Origin: Gammaproteobacteria bacterium Ga0074134
GTDB taxonomy: Bacteria > Pseudomonadota > Gammaproteobacteria > Ga0077554 > Ga007554
Direction of reading: 5' to 3'
DNA length: 64,000 nt
Assembly: GCA_001464965.1 (NCBI GenBank)
Contig: LNEJ01000014.1
Location: forward strand, 1 to 64,000
The position numbers and the translations under genes were made by a program. The first letter of the stretch is position 1. Every line of letters begins with the position of its first letter. Positions 9,551 through 18,282 of the stretch are shown one piece after another. The notes below the pieces were generated by a model that worked only from the letters and a program-made list of their open reading frames with translations, did no database searches and was not told the origin of the DNA.

Positions 9551-10072
9551 CTACATCTTCTTCAGTTGCGCTAGCACTGCAAACGGGTTTTTCCTGTCTT
9601 CCTGGGCCAGCTCATCCTGTTCTTCCTCAACAACACGCTCTTGCCACGCCGGGCATTGCTGCTCGGGGTGCATCGGCGCCACTGGCAAGACCAGCAGCAA
9701 CTCGTCCTCAATCATCTCATTTAGAGAAACAGGCTCCGCGCCTACAATCAACGGCTCATAGGCGCTTGGCAAACGCCCAGCTTCCTGCATCGACGCCACC
9801 ACACCCAGCGCCACTTTAGCTTCCAGTGGCAGTTTCATTGGCTGTAGACAGCGCTGACAAACAACATCCAACTGTGTGCGCAGGGAACCGTGGATGCACC
9901 GGATTCCTTCCATGTCCACACTAAACGCCAGCTCGAAATCCACCGCGCCTTGCGTCGAACACAATGAAGGTGCAAGCCGCGCCATGCTTGACACAGCCAC
10001 TTGCCCCTGCAACACCGCTCGGGCATCAGCAAGACGTAAAGGGTCTATATATTCGGGCGGCTGACTGGGCAT
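9551..10072 (-). CDS. yceD: YceD (DUF177) large-ribosomal-subunit RNA accumulation protein
   Basis: Cytoplasmic protein that supports 23S rRNA accumulation and 50S assembly in E. coli and plant homologues. The 173-residue length is typical. The conserved CQRCLQPM motif near the middle and an acidic C-terminal third (EDELLLVLPVAP, then EEEQDELAQ) are visible. The start ATG at 10072 is the only good one. As first gene of the rpmF-plsX-fab run, the promoter for the cluster should lie in the 177-bp gap shared with the divergent pycA. Confidence 0.92.
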   Translation of the reverse strand: MPSQPPEYIDPLRLADARAVLQGQVAVSSMARLAPSLCSTQGAVDFELAFSVDMEGIRCIHGSLRTQLDVVCQRCLQPMKLPLEAKVALGVVASMQEAGRLPSAYEPLIVGAEPVSLNEMIEDELLLVLPVAPMHPEQQCPAWQERVVEEEQDELAQEDRKNPFAVLAQLKKM

Positions 10073-10249
10073 AAGCCGAGCATTTTACAATTGGCGGGCA
10101 CCTCCTGTCAAAAAATGCCCGATAAATCCAACTCTTCCAATTTAGCAGTCTTGACTATAGCGATTGATTCCCGTAGAAGTCGATAATTAAAGAAAGCAAG
10201 GCGCAGGCCGATTCTCTGATACGACACAACCAACCCGCGAGGCAGCCGC

Positions 10250-11683
10250 TTGATCAAGAAAGTGTTGATCGCCAACCGTGGCGAAATCGCTGTGCGCATT
10301 GTGCGCGCATGCGCGGAGATGGGCATCAAATCGGTGGCGATCTACACCGATGCCGACCGCCATGCCCTGCACGTCAAGAAGGCCGATGAAGCTTACAACA
10401 TCGGCCCCGAGTCGGTCGCCGGCTACTTGAATGCCCACCGTATCGCCAATCTGGCGGTGGCCACCGGCTGCGATGCGCTGCATCCCGGTTATGGCTTTCT
10501 ATCGGAAAACCCCGAACTGGCCGAGATTTGCGCGCGTCGCAACATCCGCTTTATCGGCCCTTCCGCCGACGTGATCCGCCACATGGGCGACAAGATCGCC
10601 GCACGCCAGGCGATGATTGCCGCGGGTATTCCGGTCATACCGGGCAGCGAAGGCAATCTTAGCGGTATTGACGAGGCGCTGGCACGTGCCGGTGAATTCG
10701 GTTACCCGGTAATGCTCAAGGCCACTTCGGGTGGCGGTGGACGCGGCATCCGGCGCTGCGAAAACGCCGAGGAACTGAGAAAAAACTATGATCGCGTGAT
10801 CTCCGAGGCCACCAAGGCGTTCGGCAGCGCGGAGATCTTTCTGGAAAAGTGCATCGTCAATCCACGCCACATCGAAATGCAGGTGCTGGGCGACCACCAC
10901 GGCAATGTGATTCACCTGTTCGAGCGCGACTGCTCGATCCAGCGCCGCCACCAGAAATTGATCGAGATTGCCCCGTCGCCACAACTTACCGATCAGCAAC
11001 GCGCCTTTTTGGGCGATCTTGCAGTGCGCGCCGCGCAAGCCGTTGGCTACCAGAATGCCGGAACCGTGGAATTTTTGCTGGATGCCGGGGGGAATTTCTA
11101 TTTCATGGAAATGAACACCCGCTTGCAGGTGGAGCACACCGTCACGGAGCAGATCACCGGCATCGATATTGTGCGCGAACAGATCCGCATCGCCGCGGGG
11201 CTGCGGCTACGCTACCGGCAGGATGAGGTGCAGCGCCGCGGCTACGCGATGGAATTCCGCATCAATGCGGAAGATCCGAAAAACGATTTTCTGCCCAGCT
11301 TCGGGCGTATTACCCGTTATTTCGCGCCCGGCGGTCCCGGTGTGCGCACCGATGGCGCGATATATACCGGCTATGAAATACCGCCCTATTATGATTCACT
11401 GTGCGTGAAGCTGACGGTGTGGGCATTAACCTGGGATGAGGTGCTGGACCGCGCCAATCGTGCCTTGCAGGATATTGGCGTGTACGGCATTAAGACCACC
11501 ATTCCTTATCATCTGGAAATCATTCGCTCACCGGAGTTCCAGAATGCGACATTCGACACCAGTTTCGTGGAAAACCATCCCGAGCTGATAAACTACTCCG
11601 TGCGCCGCCCGCCGCGCGAATTGGCCGCCGTGATTGCCGCCGCCATATACGCGCACATGGCCACGGCCAACGCCCACTCTTAA
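10250..11683 (+). CDS. pycA: Pyruvate carboxylase subunit A / biotin carboxylase (AccC-like)
   Basis: ATP-grasp biotin carboxylase that carboxylates the biotin carried on the partner subunit. The 477 residues contain LIANRGEIAVRIVRA at the N-terminus, the nucleotide loop KATSGGGGRGIR and MNTRLQVEHTVTE, all diagnostic. The start is TTG at 10250 with GAGG eight bases upstream. It lies 20 bp before a carboxyltransferase-biotinyl gene, which makes the pair a two-subunit pyruvate carboxylase, or less likely part of an oxaloacetate decarboxylase, since no membrane beta or gamma subunit is nearby. It would supply oxaloacetate for anaplerosis. Confidence 0.88.
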   Translation: MIKKVLIANRGEIAVRIVRACAEMGIKSVAIYTDADRHALHVKKADEAYNIGPESVAGYLNAHRIANLAVATGCDALHPGYGFLSENPELAEICARRNIRFIGPSADVIRHMGDKIAARQAMIAAGIPVIPGSEGNLSGIDEALARAGEFGYPVMLKATSGGGGRGIRRCENAEELRKNYDRVISEATKAFGSAEIFLEKCIVNPRHIEMQVLGDHHGNVIHLFERDCSIQRRHQKLIEIAPSPQLTDQQRAFLGDLAVRAAQAVGYQNAGTVEFLLDAGGNFYFMEMNTRLQVEHTVTEQITGIDIVREQIRIAAGLRLRYRQDEVQRRGYAMEFRINAEDPKNDFLPSFGRITRYFAPGGPGVRTDGAIYTGYEIPPYYDSLCVKLTVWALTWDEVLDRANRALQDIGVYGIKTTIPYHLEIIRSPEFQNATFDTSFVENHPELINYSVRRPPRELAAVIAAAIYAHMATANAHS

Positions 11684-11703
11684 CCCAGCAGCGAGTGCCT
11701 GAC

Positions 11704-13515
11704 ATGTCCCGCGTCCACATCACCGACACCATTCTACGCGATGCACATCAATCCCTGATTGCCACCCGCATGCGCACCGAGGATATGCTGCCGATCTGCG
11801 CCAAGCTGGATCAGGCGGGCTTCTGGTCGCTGGAGGTCTGGGGAGGCGCAACATTTGATGCCTGCCTGCGTTTCCTCAAGGAAGATCCGTGGGAGCGCCT
11901 GAAAAAGCTCAGGACGGCACTGCCCAACACCCGGCTGCAAATGTTATTGCGCGGACAAAACCTGCTCGGCTACCGCCATTATTCCGATGATGTGGTGCGC
12001 GCCTTCGTGCAGCGTGCTGCCGCTAATGGCATCGACGTATTCCGCATTTTTGATGCGCTCAACGACACCCGCAATCTGCGCGTATCCATAGAATCCGTCA
12101 AGGCCGCGGGCAAACACGCCCAAGGTACCATGTGCTACACCACCAGCCCCGTGCACAGCACGCCCAAGTTTGTTGAGATGGCGCGCGAGCTGCAAGCAAT
12201 GGGCTGCGACAGCATCGCCATTAAGGATATGGCCGGGTTGCTCACACCGATGGTCACCGCGGAATTGGTGCGCCACCTGGTCAACGCGGTTAAAATCCCC
12301 ATTCATTTACATTCACATGCCACCTCTGGCCTGGCAAGCATGTGTCAGTTAAAGGCCGTTGAAAACGGCTGCCGCCACATTGACACCGCAATTTCCAGTT
12401 TTTCCGGCGGCACCAGCCATCCACCTACCGAGAGCATGGTCGCGGCACTCCGTAGCACGCAATACGACACCGGCCTCAATCTCGAACTACTACAGGAAAT
12501 CGGGTTCTATTTCTACGATGTGCGCAAGAAATACCAGCGCTTCGAGAGCGAGTATACGGGCATCGACACGCGTGTCCAGATCAACCAGATCCCCGGCGGC
12601 ATGATCTCCAACCTCGCCAACCAGTTGCGCGAACAGGGCGCATTGGACCGCATGAATGAGGTGCTCGCGGAAATCCCGCATGTGCGCGAAGACCTGGGAT
12701 TCCCTCCCTTGGTCACACCCACCTCGCAAATCGTTGGCACGCAAGCCCTGCTCAATGTATTGGCGGGCACGCGTTACAAGACCATCACCAATGAGGTAAA
12801 ATTTTACTTGCAGGGGCGTTACGGCAAAACGCCGGGGGTGGTAAACGCCATCGTGCGCCAGCAGGCTATTGGCAATGAAGAAGCCATTGATTGCCGTCCC
12901 GCGGACCTGCTCAAGGATGAGATGGAAACACTGCGTGACGACATCGGCGTTCTTGCAACATCGGAAGAAGACGTATTGAGTTACGCCATGTTCCCGGAAA
13001 TCGCCCGCACGTTTCTCGAACAGCGCGCCACGGGCACGCTCATACCCGAACCGCTTGAGATGGCACGCGAGGGCGAGGCCATACGTGGCGCGACACCCGT
13101 GGAATTCAACGTCACCCTGCACGGTGAGACCTATCACATCCACGTAACAGGCAGCGGCCACCAGGAGCAGAACAGGCGGCCCTTCTATGTCTCCGTGGAC
13201 GGTTTGCCTGAACAAATTATCGTTGAAACGCTACAGGAACTCTCTAGCGAGCCTGCAAAGCAAGCCACGGGGAAAGGCAGCAGGCGGCCGCGAGCCCAGG
13301 CGCCGGGGCATGTCACCACGTCCATGCCGGGCACCATCGTCGATGTCCTGGTAAAACCGGGCGACGCTGTGAAGGCGGGCGACCCGGTGCTGGTGACCGA
13401 GGCCATGAAGATGGAAACTGAAGTACAGGCGCCGATTACCGGCAAGGTAATCGCCGTGAATGTACGCAAAGGCGATAACGTTAACCCCGACGAGGCACTG
13501 ATTGAAATCGGCTGA
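11704..13515 (+). CDS. pycB: Pyruvate carboxylase subunit B / OadA-like carboxyltransferase with biotinyl domain
   Basis: Transfers carboxyl between biotin and pyruvate/oxaloacetate. The N-terminal TIM-barrel carboxyltransferase starts with ITDTILRDAHQSLIATRM, and metal-ligand blocks such as HLHSHATSG follow. A central conserved PYC/OADA domain comes next. After a basic, Pro/Ala linker a C-terminal biotinyl domain carries the biotin lysine in EAMKMETEV. An in-frame GTG at 11695 exists, but ATG 11704 (MSRVHITDT) matches the family, giving 603 residues. Cotranscription with pycA is likely. Annotation databases often call this oxaloacetate decarboxylase alpha. Confidence 0.88.
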   Translation: MSRVHITDTILRDAHQSLIATRMRTEDMLPICAKLDQAGFWSLEVWGGATFDACLRFLKEDPWERLKKLRTALPNTRLQMLLRGQNLLGYRHYSDDVVRAFVQRAAANGIDVFRIFDALNDTRNLRVSIESVKAAGKHAQGTMCYTTSPVHSTPKFVEMARELQAMGCDSIAIKDMAGLLTPMVTAELVRHLVNAVKIPIHLHSHATSGLASMCQLKAVENGCRHIDTAISSFSGGTSHPPTESMVAALRSTQYDTGLNLELLQEIGFYFYDVRKKYQRFESEYTGIDTRVQINQIPGGMISNLANQLREQGALDRMNEVLAEIPHVREDLGFPPLVTPTSQIVGTQALLNVLAGTRYKTITNEVKFYLQGRYGKTPGVVNAIVRQQAIGNEEAIDCRPADLLKDEMETLRDDIGVLATSEEDVLSYAMFPEIARTFLEQRATGTLIPEPLEMAREGEAIRGATPVEFNVTLHGETYHIHVTGSGHQEQNRRPFYVSVDGLPEQIIVETLQELSSEPAKQATGKGSRRPRAQAPGHVTTSMPGTIVDVLVKPGDAVKAGDPVLVTEAMKMETEVQAPITGKVIAVNVRKGDNVNPDEALIEIG

Positions 13516-14116
13516 ACATCATAATAATGGGCACAAGCGGCAGCAGCTGATCCTGGCTTCTTCCTCCCCTTTTCGAAAAGAATTGCTGCACCGGCTGGGC
13601 TTGCCCTTCAACGCCATCCCGCCGCAAGCCGATGAAACGCCTCTGCCCGGCGAGTCGCCGGAAAGCCTTGTGGCACGGCTCGCCGGCACCAAGGCGCACG
13701 CGGTCGCGCAACAACACTCCGATGCGCTGATTATCGGCTCCGATCAGGTAGCTGTGCTGGACGGCGAAATGCTCGGGAAACCGGGCAATCACGACAATGC
13801 GGTAAAACAACTCACCAACGCCTCCGGCAAGCGCGTGGAGTTTCTGACCGGGCTGTGCCTGCTCAACAGCACCACCCGGCGCATGCAGGTGGATGTCATC
13901 CCCTTCGCGGTTGTGTTTCGTGTGCTGAGCGCGGCGCAGATCGAGAATTATCTGCGCCGCGAGCAGCCATATAGCTGTGCGGGCTCGTTCAAATCGGAAG
14001 GTTTGGGAATTGCGCTCTTCGACAAACTGGAAGGCGAAGACCCTACCGCGCTCATCGGTCTGCCATTGATTAGCCTGGTGCGGATGCTGGAGCATGAGGA
14101 TGTGAGGATTATTTGA
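13502..14116 (+). CDS. Maf-family nucleotide pyrophosphatase, YceF type
   Basis: Predicted 7-methyl-GTP pyrophosphatase that removes modified nucleotides. LILASSSPFRKELL is the Maf signature, followed by DET and SDQVAVLDGE; FKSEGLGIALFDKLEGEDP near the end matches YceF rather than YhdE. The only possible start is TTG at 13502, which lies inside the last codons of pycB (14-base overlap), implying translational coupling. In E. coli yceF lies next to yceD-rpmF; here it is nearby but on the opposite strand behind the pyc genes. Confidence 0.9.
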   Translation: MKSAEHHNNGHKRQQLILASSSPFRKELLHRLGLPFNAIPPQADETPLPGESPESLVARLAGTKAHAVAQQHSDALIIGSDQVAVLDGEMLGKPGNHDNAVKQLTNASGKRVEFLTGLCLLNSTTRRMQVDVIPFAVVFRVLSAAQIENYLRREQPYSCAGSFKSEGLGIALFDKLEGEDPTALIGLPLISLVRMLEHEDVRII

Positions 14117-14212
14117 AAAAGCTCCGATGATTTCATCCTGGAATCATCGGAGCGTGCACCTCCCTATGCCCAGGAACCTCTGACATATCAGAGGTTCCTT
14201 GAGTTTTTTTAT
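14117..14212 (+). terminator. Double hairpin terminator, short copy of repeat family 1
   Basis: Directly after the maf stop, hairpin one has arms GCTCCGATGATT and AATCATCGGAGC (perfect 12-bp stem, 14121-14153). Hairpin two has arms AGGAACCTCTGA and TCAGAGGTTCCT (about 14172-14199) followed by GAGTTTTTTT, a good intrinsic terminator. Both outer hairpins correspond to those of the 157-bp repeats at 19985 and 28532, but the internal part is missing here. The left arms differ from the other copies on both sides in a pairing-preserving way. Confidence 0.7.
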
Positions 14213-14244
14213 GTTTAGACGCAAAGGCGCAAAGAAAATATTCG

Positions 14245-15147
14245 ATGAAGGTCCTTTCAAAATGGCTCTGGCGCGGCCTTATCCTCGCCCTGCTCGCAGC
14301 ACTGCTTTACCAAGGCTGGATCTACTGGCAAGTAACACGTCTCGATACCCTCAATCCTGAAGACACCGCGCTGATGCGCGGACGCATGGCGGAGATGACT
14401 ACCGCATCAGAACCAGCCCGCATAGACTATCGCTGGGTGCCGATGCCGCGCATTTCACGCTACCTGCAACGTGCCCTCATCGCCTCGGAAGACGCCACTT
14501 TCTATAGTCACGAAGGCTTCGACTGGGAAGGCATCAAGGTCGCCGCGGAAAAGAATATCAAACAGGGAAAGGTCGTCGCAGGCGGCAGCACCATCACCCA
14601 GCAACTCGCAAAAAACCTGTTCCTCTCCACCCAGCGCACCCCGTGGCGCAAGGGGCAAGAGGCCATCATCACGGTGATGCTGGAAAAAAGCCTGAGCAAA
14701 CAGCGTATCTTTGAAATCTACCTGAACGTGATCGAATGGGGTAATGGTGTATTCGGCGCGGAGGCCGCCGCCCACCACTACTTCGGAAAATCCGCCGCGA
14801 AACTGACGCCCCGCGAAGCCGCATGGCTAGCCGCTATCGTGCCCAATCCGCGCTATTACGATACCCACCGCAACGCCCGCCGCGCAATGCGCAAGACCAA
14901 GATCATCCTGGCGCGCATGGCGGTACGATACGGCCGTGACTTCAACGCCGCGCCACGCCTCATCGCACCCCCTGCCAAGCCTATGCCCGAACTCGACATG
15001 CCGAAAGAAACTGAGCCATCGGCTGAGCCGGAAATAGCGCCCACGCCCACAGCCGGTACGGAAACAAGCGCGCCACAAGCCACACCGCCCCCGGACGATA
15101 GCAGCCCGCCTCCTCCACCGGGCCCTAGCGCTCTGCCAGGTCTGTGA
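14245..15147 (+). CDS. mtgA: Monofunctional biosynthetic peptidoglycan transglycosylase MtgA
   Basis: GT51 enzyme polymerising lipid II into glycan strands at the inner membrane. A single anchor spans residues about 7-28. The GT51 blocks ALIASEDATFYSHEGFDW (catalytic Glu), GGSTITQQLAKNLFL and EIYLNVIEWGNGVFG are intact. The catalytic domain ends near residue 230, and a further roughly 60 residues are very rich in Pro, Thr, Glu and Ser. This tail is not part of standard MtgA (about 240 residues) and looks disordered. No PBP transpeptidase domain is present. Confidence 0.94.
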   Translation: MKVLSKWLWRGLILALLAALLYQGWIYWQVTRLDTLNPEDTALMRGRMAEMTTASEPARIDYRWVPMPRISRYLQRALIASEDATFYSHEGFDWEGIKVAAEKNIKQGKVVAGGSTITQQLAKNLFLSTQRTPWRKGQEAIITVMLEKSLSKQRIFEIYLNVIEWGNGVFGAEAAAHHYFGKSAAKLTPREAAWLAAIVPNPRYYDTHRNARRAMRKTKIILARMAVRYGRDFNAAPRLIAPPAKPMPELDMPKETEPSAEPEIAPTPTAGTETSAPQATPPPDDSSPPPPPGPSALPGL

Positions 15148-15194
15148 TATTGTGGTGGCTTGATTAGCGCCGCAAACAATCCAGGGTGATGCTC

Positions 15195-15932
15195 ATGATC
15201 GTTCTATTCACGGATTTCGGACTGGAAGGCCCATATGCCGGGCAGATGAAGGCGGTTCTTGCGCAACTGGCGCCGAGGGAACTGGTAGTAGACTTATTCT
15301 CCGACGCCCCCGCTTGCAATCCCAAGGCAGCGGCCTATTTGCTGCCCGCATATACCGAGGAATTCCCGTTGGATACGGTGTTCCTTTGCGTTGTGGACCC
15401 CGGCGTCGGCAGCGCCGCGCGGCGGCCCGTCATCGTGCGCTCGAGCGGCCGCTGGTTTGTCGGACCTGACAATGGATTATTCGACATCTTGACGCGGCGC
15501 GGATCGCATGTCGAATGGTGGGAGATCGCATGGCGGCCACAGCGGCTATCAAACACCTTCCACGGCCGCGATCTATTCGCGCCGGTGGCGGCACATCTAG
15601 CGCGCGGCATACTGCCTTCTGATGAACTTATCGCCGGCAAGCCGCTGGATGGGGGCTTGGAAACAGGGTGGCCCGATGACCTTTATGAGATCGTCTACGT
15701 TGACCATTTCGGCAATGCCATGGCGGGGATACGGACAGCATCCTTATCCAGCAATGCGGTTTTAAAGGTAGGGAAGCATACCCTGCCATGGGCACGCACC
15801 TTTTCCGATGTCGTGCCGGGCCAAGGATTCTGGTATGGAAATGCTAATGGTCTTGTTGAAATTGCCGTAAATCAGGGGCGCGCGGATCAGCTATTGGAGC
15901 TGAAGATAGGGAATTCTCTGAAATACATGTAG
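15195..15932 (+). CDS. SAM hydroxide adenosyltransferase (DUF62 family)
   Basis: Family of SAM-dependent chlorinase/fluorinase relatives; most members hydrolyse S-adenosylmethionine to adenosine and methionine using water. IVLFTDFGLEGPYAGQMK is at the N-terminus, then CVVDPGVGS and the FVGPDNGLFD block; FHGRDLFAPVAAHLA is also typical. The start could be 15186 (GTG), 15189 or 15195; ATG 15195 has AGGG eight bases upstream and fits the family best, giving 245 residues. The halide-pocket loop of true halogenases is not evident, so hydrolase is the best call. It stands alone between mtgA and the convergent phoH-like gene. Confidence 0.85.
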   Translation: MIVLFTDFGLEGPYAGQMKAVLAQLAPRELVVDLFSDAPACNPKAAAYLLPAYTEEFPLDTVFLCVVDPGVGSAARRPVIVRSSGRWFVGPDNGLFDILTRRGSHVEWWEIAWRPQRLSNTFHGRDLFAPVAAHLARGILPSDELIAGKPLDGGLETGWPDDLYEIVYVDHFGNAMAGIRTASLSSNAVLKVGKHTLPWARTFSDVVPGQGFWYGNANGLVEIAVNQGRADQLLELKIGNSLKYM

Positions 15933-15969
15933 GAGCGAGCAAGCCCCCTCCTACATGCTGTGCCCCACT

Positions 15970-17370
15970 TTACAAAATCTCCGCTGCGTGATCAGCCAGG
16001 CGTGAGCGCTCTCCGCTCTTGAGGGTGATATGCCCGCCATGCGCCCAGTCCTTGAAGCGATCAACCACATAGGTGATGCCTGAAGTGGTCTCGGTGAGAT
16101 ACGGCGTGTCGATTTGCGCGACGTTGCCCATGCACACAATTTTTGTGCCGGGGCCGGCACGTGTGATGAGGCTTTTCATCTGTTTGGATGTCAGGTTTTG
16201 CGCTTCGTCGATAATGACGTATTTTTTCAGGAAGGTGCGGCCACGCATGAAGTTCAAGGAGTGAATCTTGATGCGGTGACGCAGCAGGTCGTTTGTGGCG
16301 GCACGGCCCCATTCACCGCCATCGGCGCTGGCGAGCACTTCCAGGTTATCCATCAACGCGCCCATCCAGGGCACCATTTTTTCCTCCTCCGTACCCGGCA
16401 GAAAGCCGATGTCCTCGCCCATCGGCACGGTGGCGCGCGTCATGATGATCTCCTGATAACGGCGCTCATCGAGCACCTGGGCAAGCCCGGCCGCCAGCGT
16501 CAACAATGTTTTGCCCGTTCCGGCGTTGCCTAACAGGCTCACAAAATCAATCGCCGGGTCCATCAGCAAGTTGAGGGCGAAGTTCTGTTCGCGATTGCGC
16601 GCGTTGATACCCCATACGGCGTGGTGCGCGCTGCGGTAATTAATGCAGATCTCGACAATTGCGGTATCGTGCTCAATGCTGCGCACAATGCCTTCAAAAC
16701 CACTCTGTGCGCCGTCGTGCACCAACTGGTTGGGGTACCACTGCGCGATGTCCGGCCCGGAAATCCGGTAAAACGTGCGGCCCTCCTCCTTCCAGGAGGT
16801 CAGCTCCTTGCTGTGCCGCTCCCAGAATTCCGGTTCAATCTCAACCTGGCCTTTATAGAGCAGGGTGAGGTCGTCGAGCACCTGGTCGTTTTGATAATCC
16901 TCGGCAGGAATCCCCAGTGCCGCAGCCTTGATGCGCAGATTGATGTCTTTGGAGACAAGGATAACCGTAGCGTCGGCAAGCTTCTCCTGGAGCGCCAGCA
17001 CGGTTTCGAGTATGGTATTGTCCGGCTTGTTGCCCGGCAGGCTGGGCGGCAGGTCGTGCGACAATATCTGGGTTTGAAAAAACAGGCGTCCACTTTCGAA
17101 GCTGGCGTTAACGGAGGTAGGCAGCTTGAGGCCCGCCTCCATACCTTGCTCCAAACCGCCACGCATTAATTCTTCCATGAAACGGCTGGCCTGACGGGCA
17201 TTTCTCGCCACTTCGGAGGGGCCGCGTTTGTTGTTATCAAGCTCTTCCAGCACCATCATGGGCAGAAAAATATCGTGCTCCTGAAAGCGGAAGAGTGCTG
17301 CGGGATCGTGCATCAGGACATTGGTGTCCAGCACAAAAAGACGTTTTCCGGTGACTTTATTTCTTACCAT
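15970..17370 (-). CDS. PIN-PhoH fusion ATPase (PhoH2/YlaK type)
   Basis: Fusion of an N-terminal PIN nuclease domain with a C-terminal PhoH ATPase; characterised PhoH2 proteins unwind and cleave RNA. The PIN domain begins FVLDTNVLMHDP and has the acidic residues in LEELDNNK; it occupies about residues 8-140. The ATPase half has Walker A GNAGTGKTLLTL and Walker B YVIIDEAQNLT, in the last 200 residues. The 466-residue length is standard. There is no adjacent antitoxin-like PhoAT gene, so this is the stand-alone form. It has its own upstream gap of about 100 bp. Confidence 0.9.
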   Translation of the reverse strand: MVRNKVTGKRLFVLDTNVLMHDPAALFRFQEHDIFLPMMVLEELDNNKRGPSEVARNARQASRFMEELMRGGLEQGMEAGLKLPTSVNASFESGRLFFQTQILSHDLPPSLPGNKPDNTILETVLALQEKLADATVILVSKDINLRIKAAALGIPAEDYQNDQVLDDLTLLYKGQVEIEPEFWERHSKELTSWKEEGRTFYRISGPDIAQWYPNQLVHDGAQSGFEGIVRSIEHDTAIVEICINYRSAHHAVWGINARNREQNFALNLLMDPAIDFVSLLGNAGTGKTLLTLAAGLAQVLDERRYQEIIMTRATVPMGEDIGFLPGTEEEKMVPWMGALMDNLEVLASADGGEWGRAATNDLLRHRIKIHSLNFMRGRTFLKKYVIIDEAQNLTSKQMKSLITRAGPGTKIVCMGNVAQIDTPYLTETTSGITYVVDRFKDWAHGGHITLKSGERSRLADHAAEIL

Positions 17371-17472
17371 GGCCGTGCCCTTTTATTGACTAAAACAACA
17401 ACAATGCGCCAGATAAAGTGCTCTATTAACTTTATCGGCAACATGAAAATATTTGCCAGTTGCCTGCCGCCC

Positions 17473-18282
17473 TCACAAAACCCGCCGCGTCCGCACATCC
17501 ACCCAGTCGCGCAAGTGATCACCAAGAAGATTGACGGCGAGCACCACCAGCATCAGGATAATGCCCGGCGCCAGCACCATGTGCGGCGCAACCAGCATGT
17601 AGCGTGTACCATCACGGATAATGCTACCCCACGAGGCGGCTGGCGGCTGAACGCCTAGCCCCAGGAATGACAAACCTGCTTCGGCGATAACCACGCCCGC
17701 CACGGCAAAACTGGCCTCGACAATCAGTGGCGCGAGAGTCAACGGCAGAATATGACGCACGACAATGCGCACCTGCCTCACACCCATTGCCACTGCCGCC
17801 TCTACATGCAGGCGCTGCTTGATGGACAGCACTTGGGCGCGTGCCAGCCGTGCAAAGCCAACCCAGCCTACTGTGCTCAAGGCGATGATGACGTTATCGA
17901 CACCCGGCCCCAGCAAGCCGGCCATGGCGATAGCAAGCAGGATGCCGGGAAAGGCGAGGAAGATGTCGATGATGCGCACGATAACGTGATCCCACGCGCC
18001 ACCCATATAGGCGCCGGCCGTACCGATGGCAGTGCCCATCAGCGCGGAAATCATCACCACCCATAGCGCCACGAACAATGAGGTGCGCGCCCCAACGACA
18101 AGACGATCCCACAAGGGACGGCCCAGATCATCGTAGCCCAGCCACGCATCCGCGCCGGGCGAAACAAGTATCCGGGAAAGCTCGATATGATCAGGCTGCA
18201 AATCCAGCAGCGGGCCAAACACGGCCATGCCCAGCCACAACAGCAAAATACTCGACGGCAATCCCAGACGCATCACCCGCAT
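17473..18282 (-). CDS. ABC transporter permease, DppC/OppC/NikC type
   Basis: Inner-membrane permease of the peptide/nickel importer family. The 269 residues contain several hydrophobic helices and the ATPase-coupling loop around EAAVAMGVRQVRIVVRHILP, which is the EAA motif. A C-terminal EAGLSFLGLGVQPPAASWG is the DppC/OppC hallmark. It overlaps its partner permease by one base (TAATG). Substrate-binding protein and ATPase genes are absent on both sides, so the substrate cannot be named. The neighbouring L,D-transpeptidase makes a peptide or murein fragment a reasonable guess only. Confidence 0.88.
   Translation of the reverse strand: MRVMRLGLPSSILLLWLGMAVFGPLLDLQPDHIELSRILVSPGADAWLGYDDLGRPLWDRLVVGARTSLFVALWVVMISALMGTAIGTAGAYMGGAWDHVIVRIIDIFLAFPGILLAIAMAGLLGPGVDNVIIALSTVGWVGFARLARAQVLSIKQRLHVEAAVAMGVRQVRIVVRHILPLTLAPLIVEASFAVAGVVIAEAGLSFLGLGVQPPAASWGSIIRDGTRYMLVAPHMVLAPGIILMLVVLAVNLLGDHLRDWVDVRTRRVL

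Noticed and set aside
10151-10187. TTGACT ... GATAAT as a pycA promoter
   Set aside because: The spacer is 25 bases, too long for a sigma-70 promoter.
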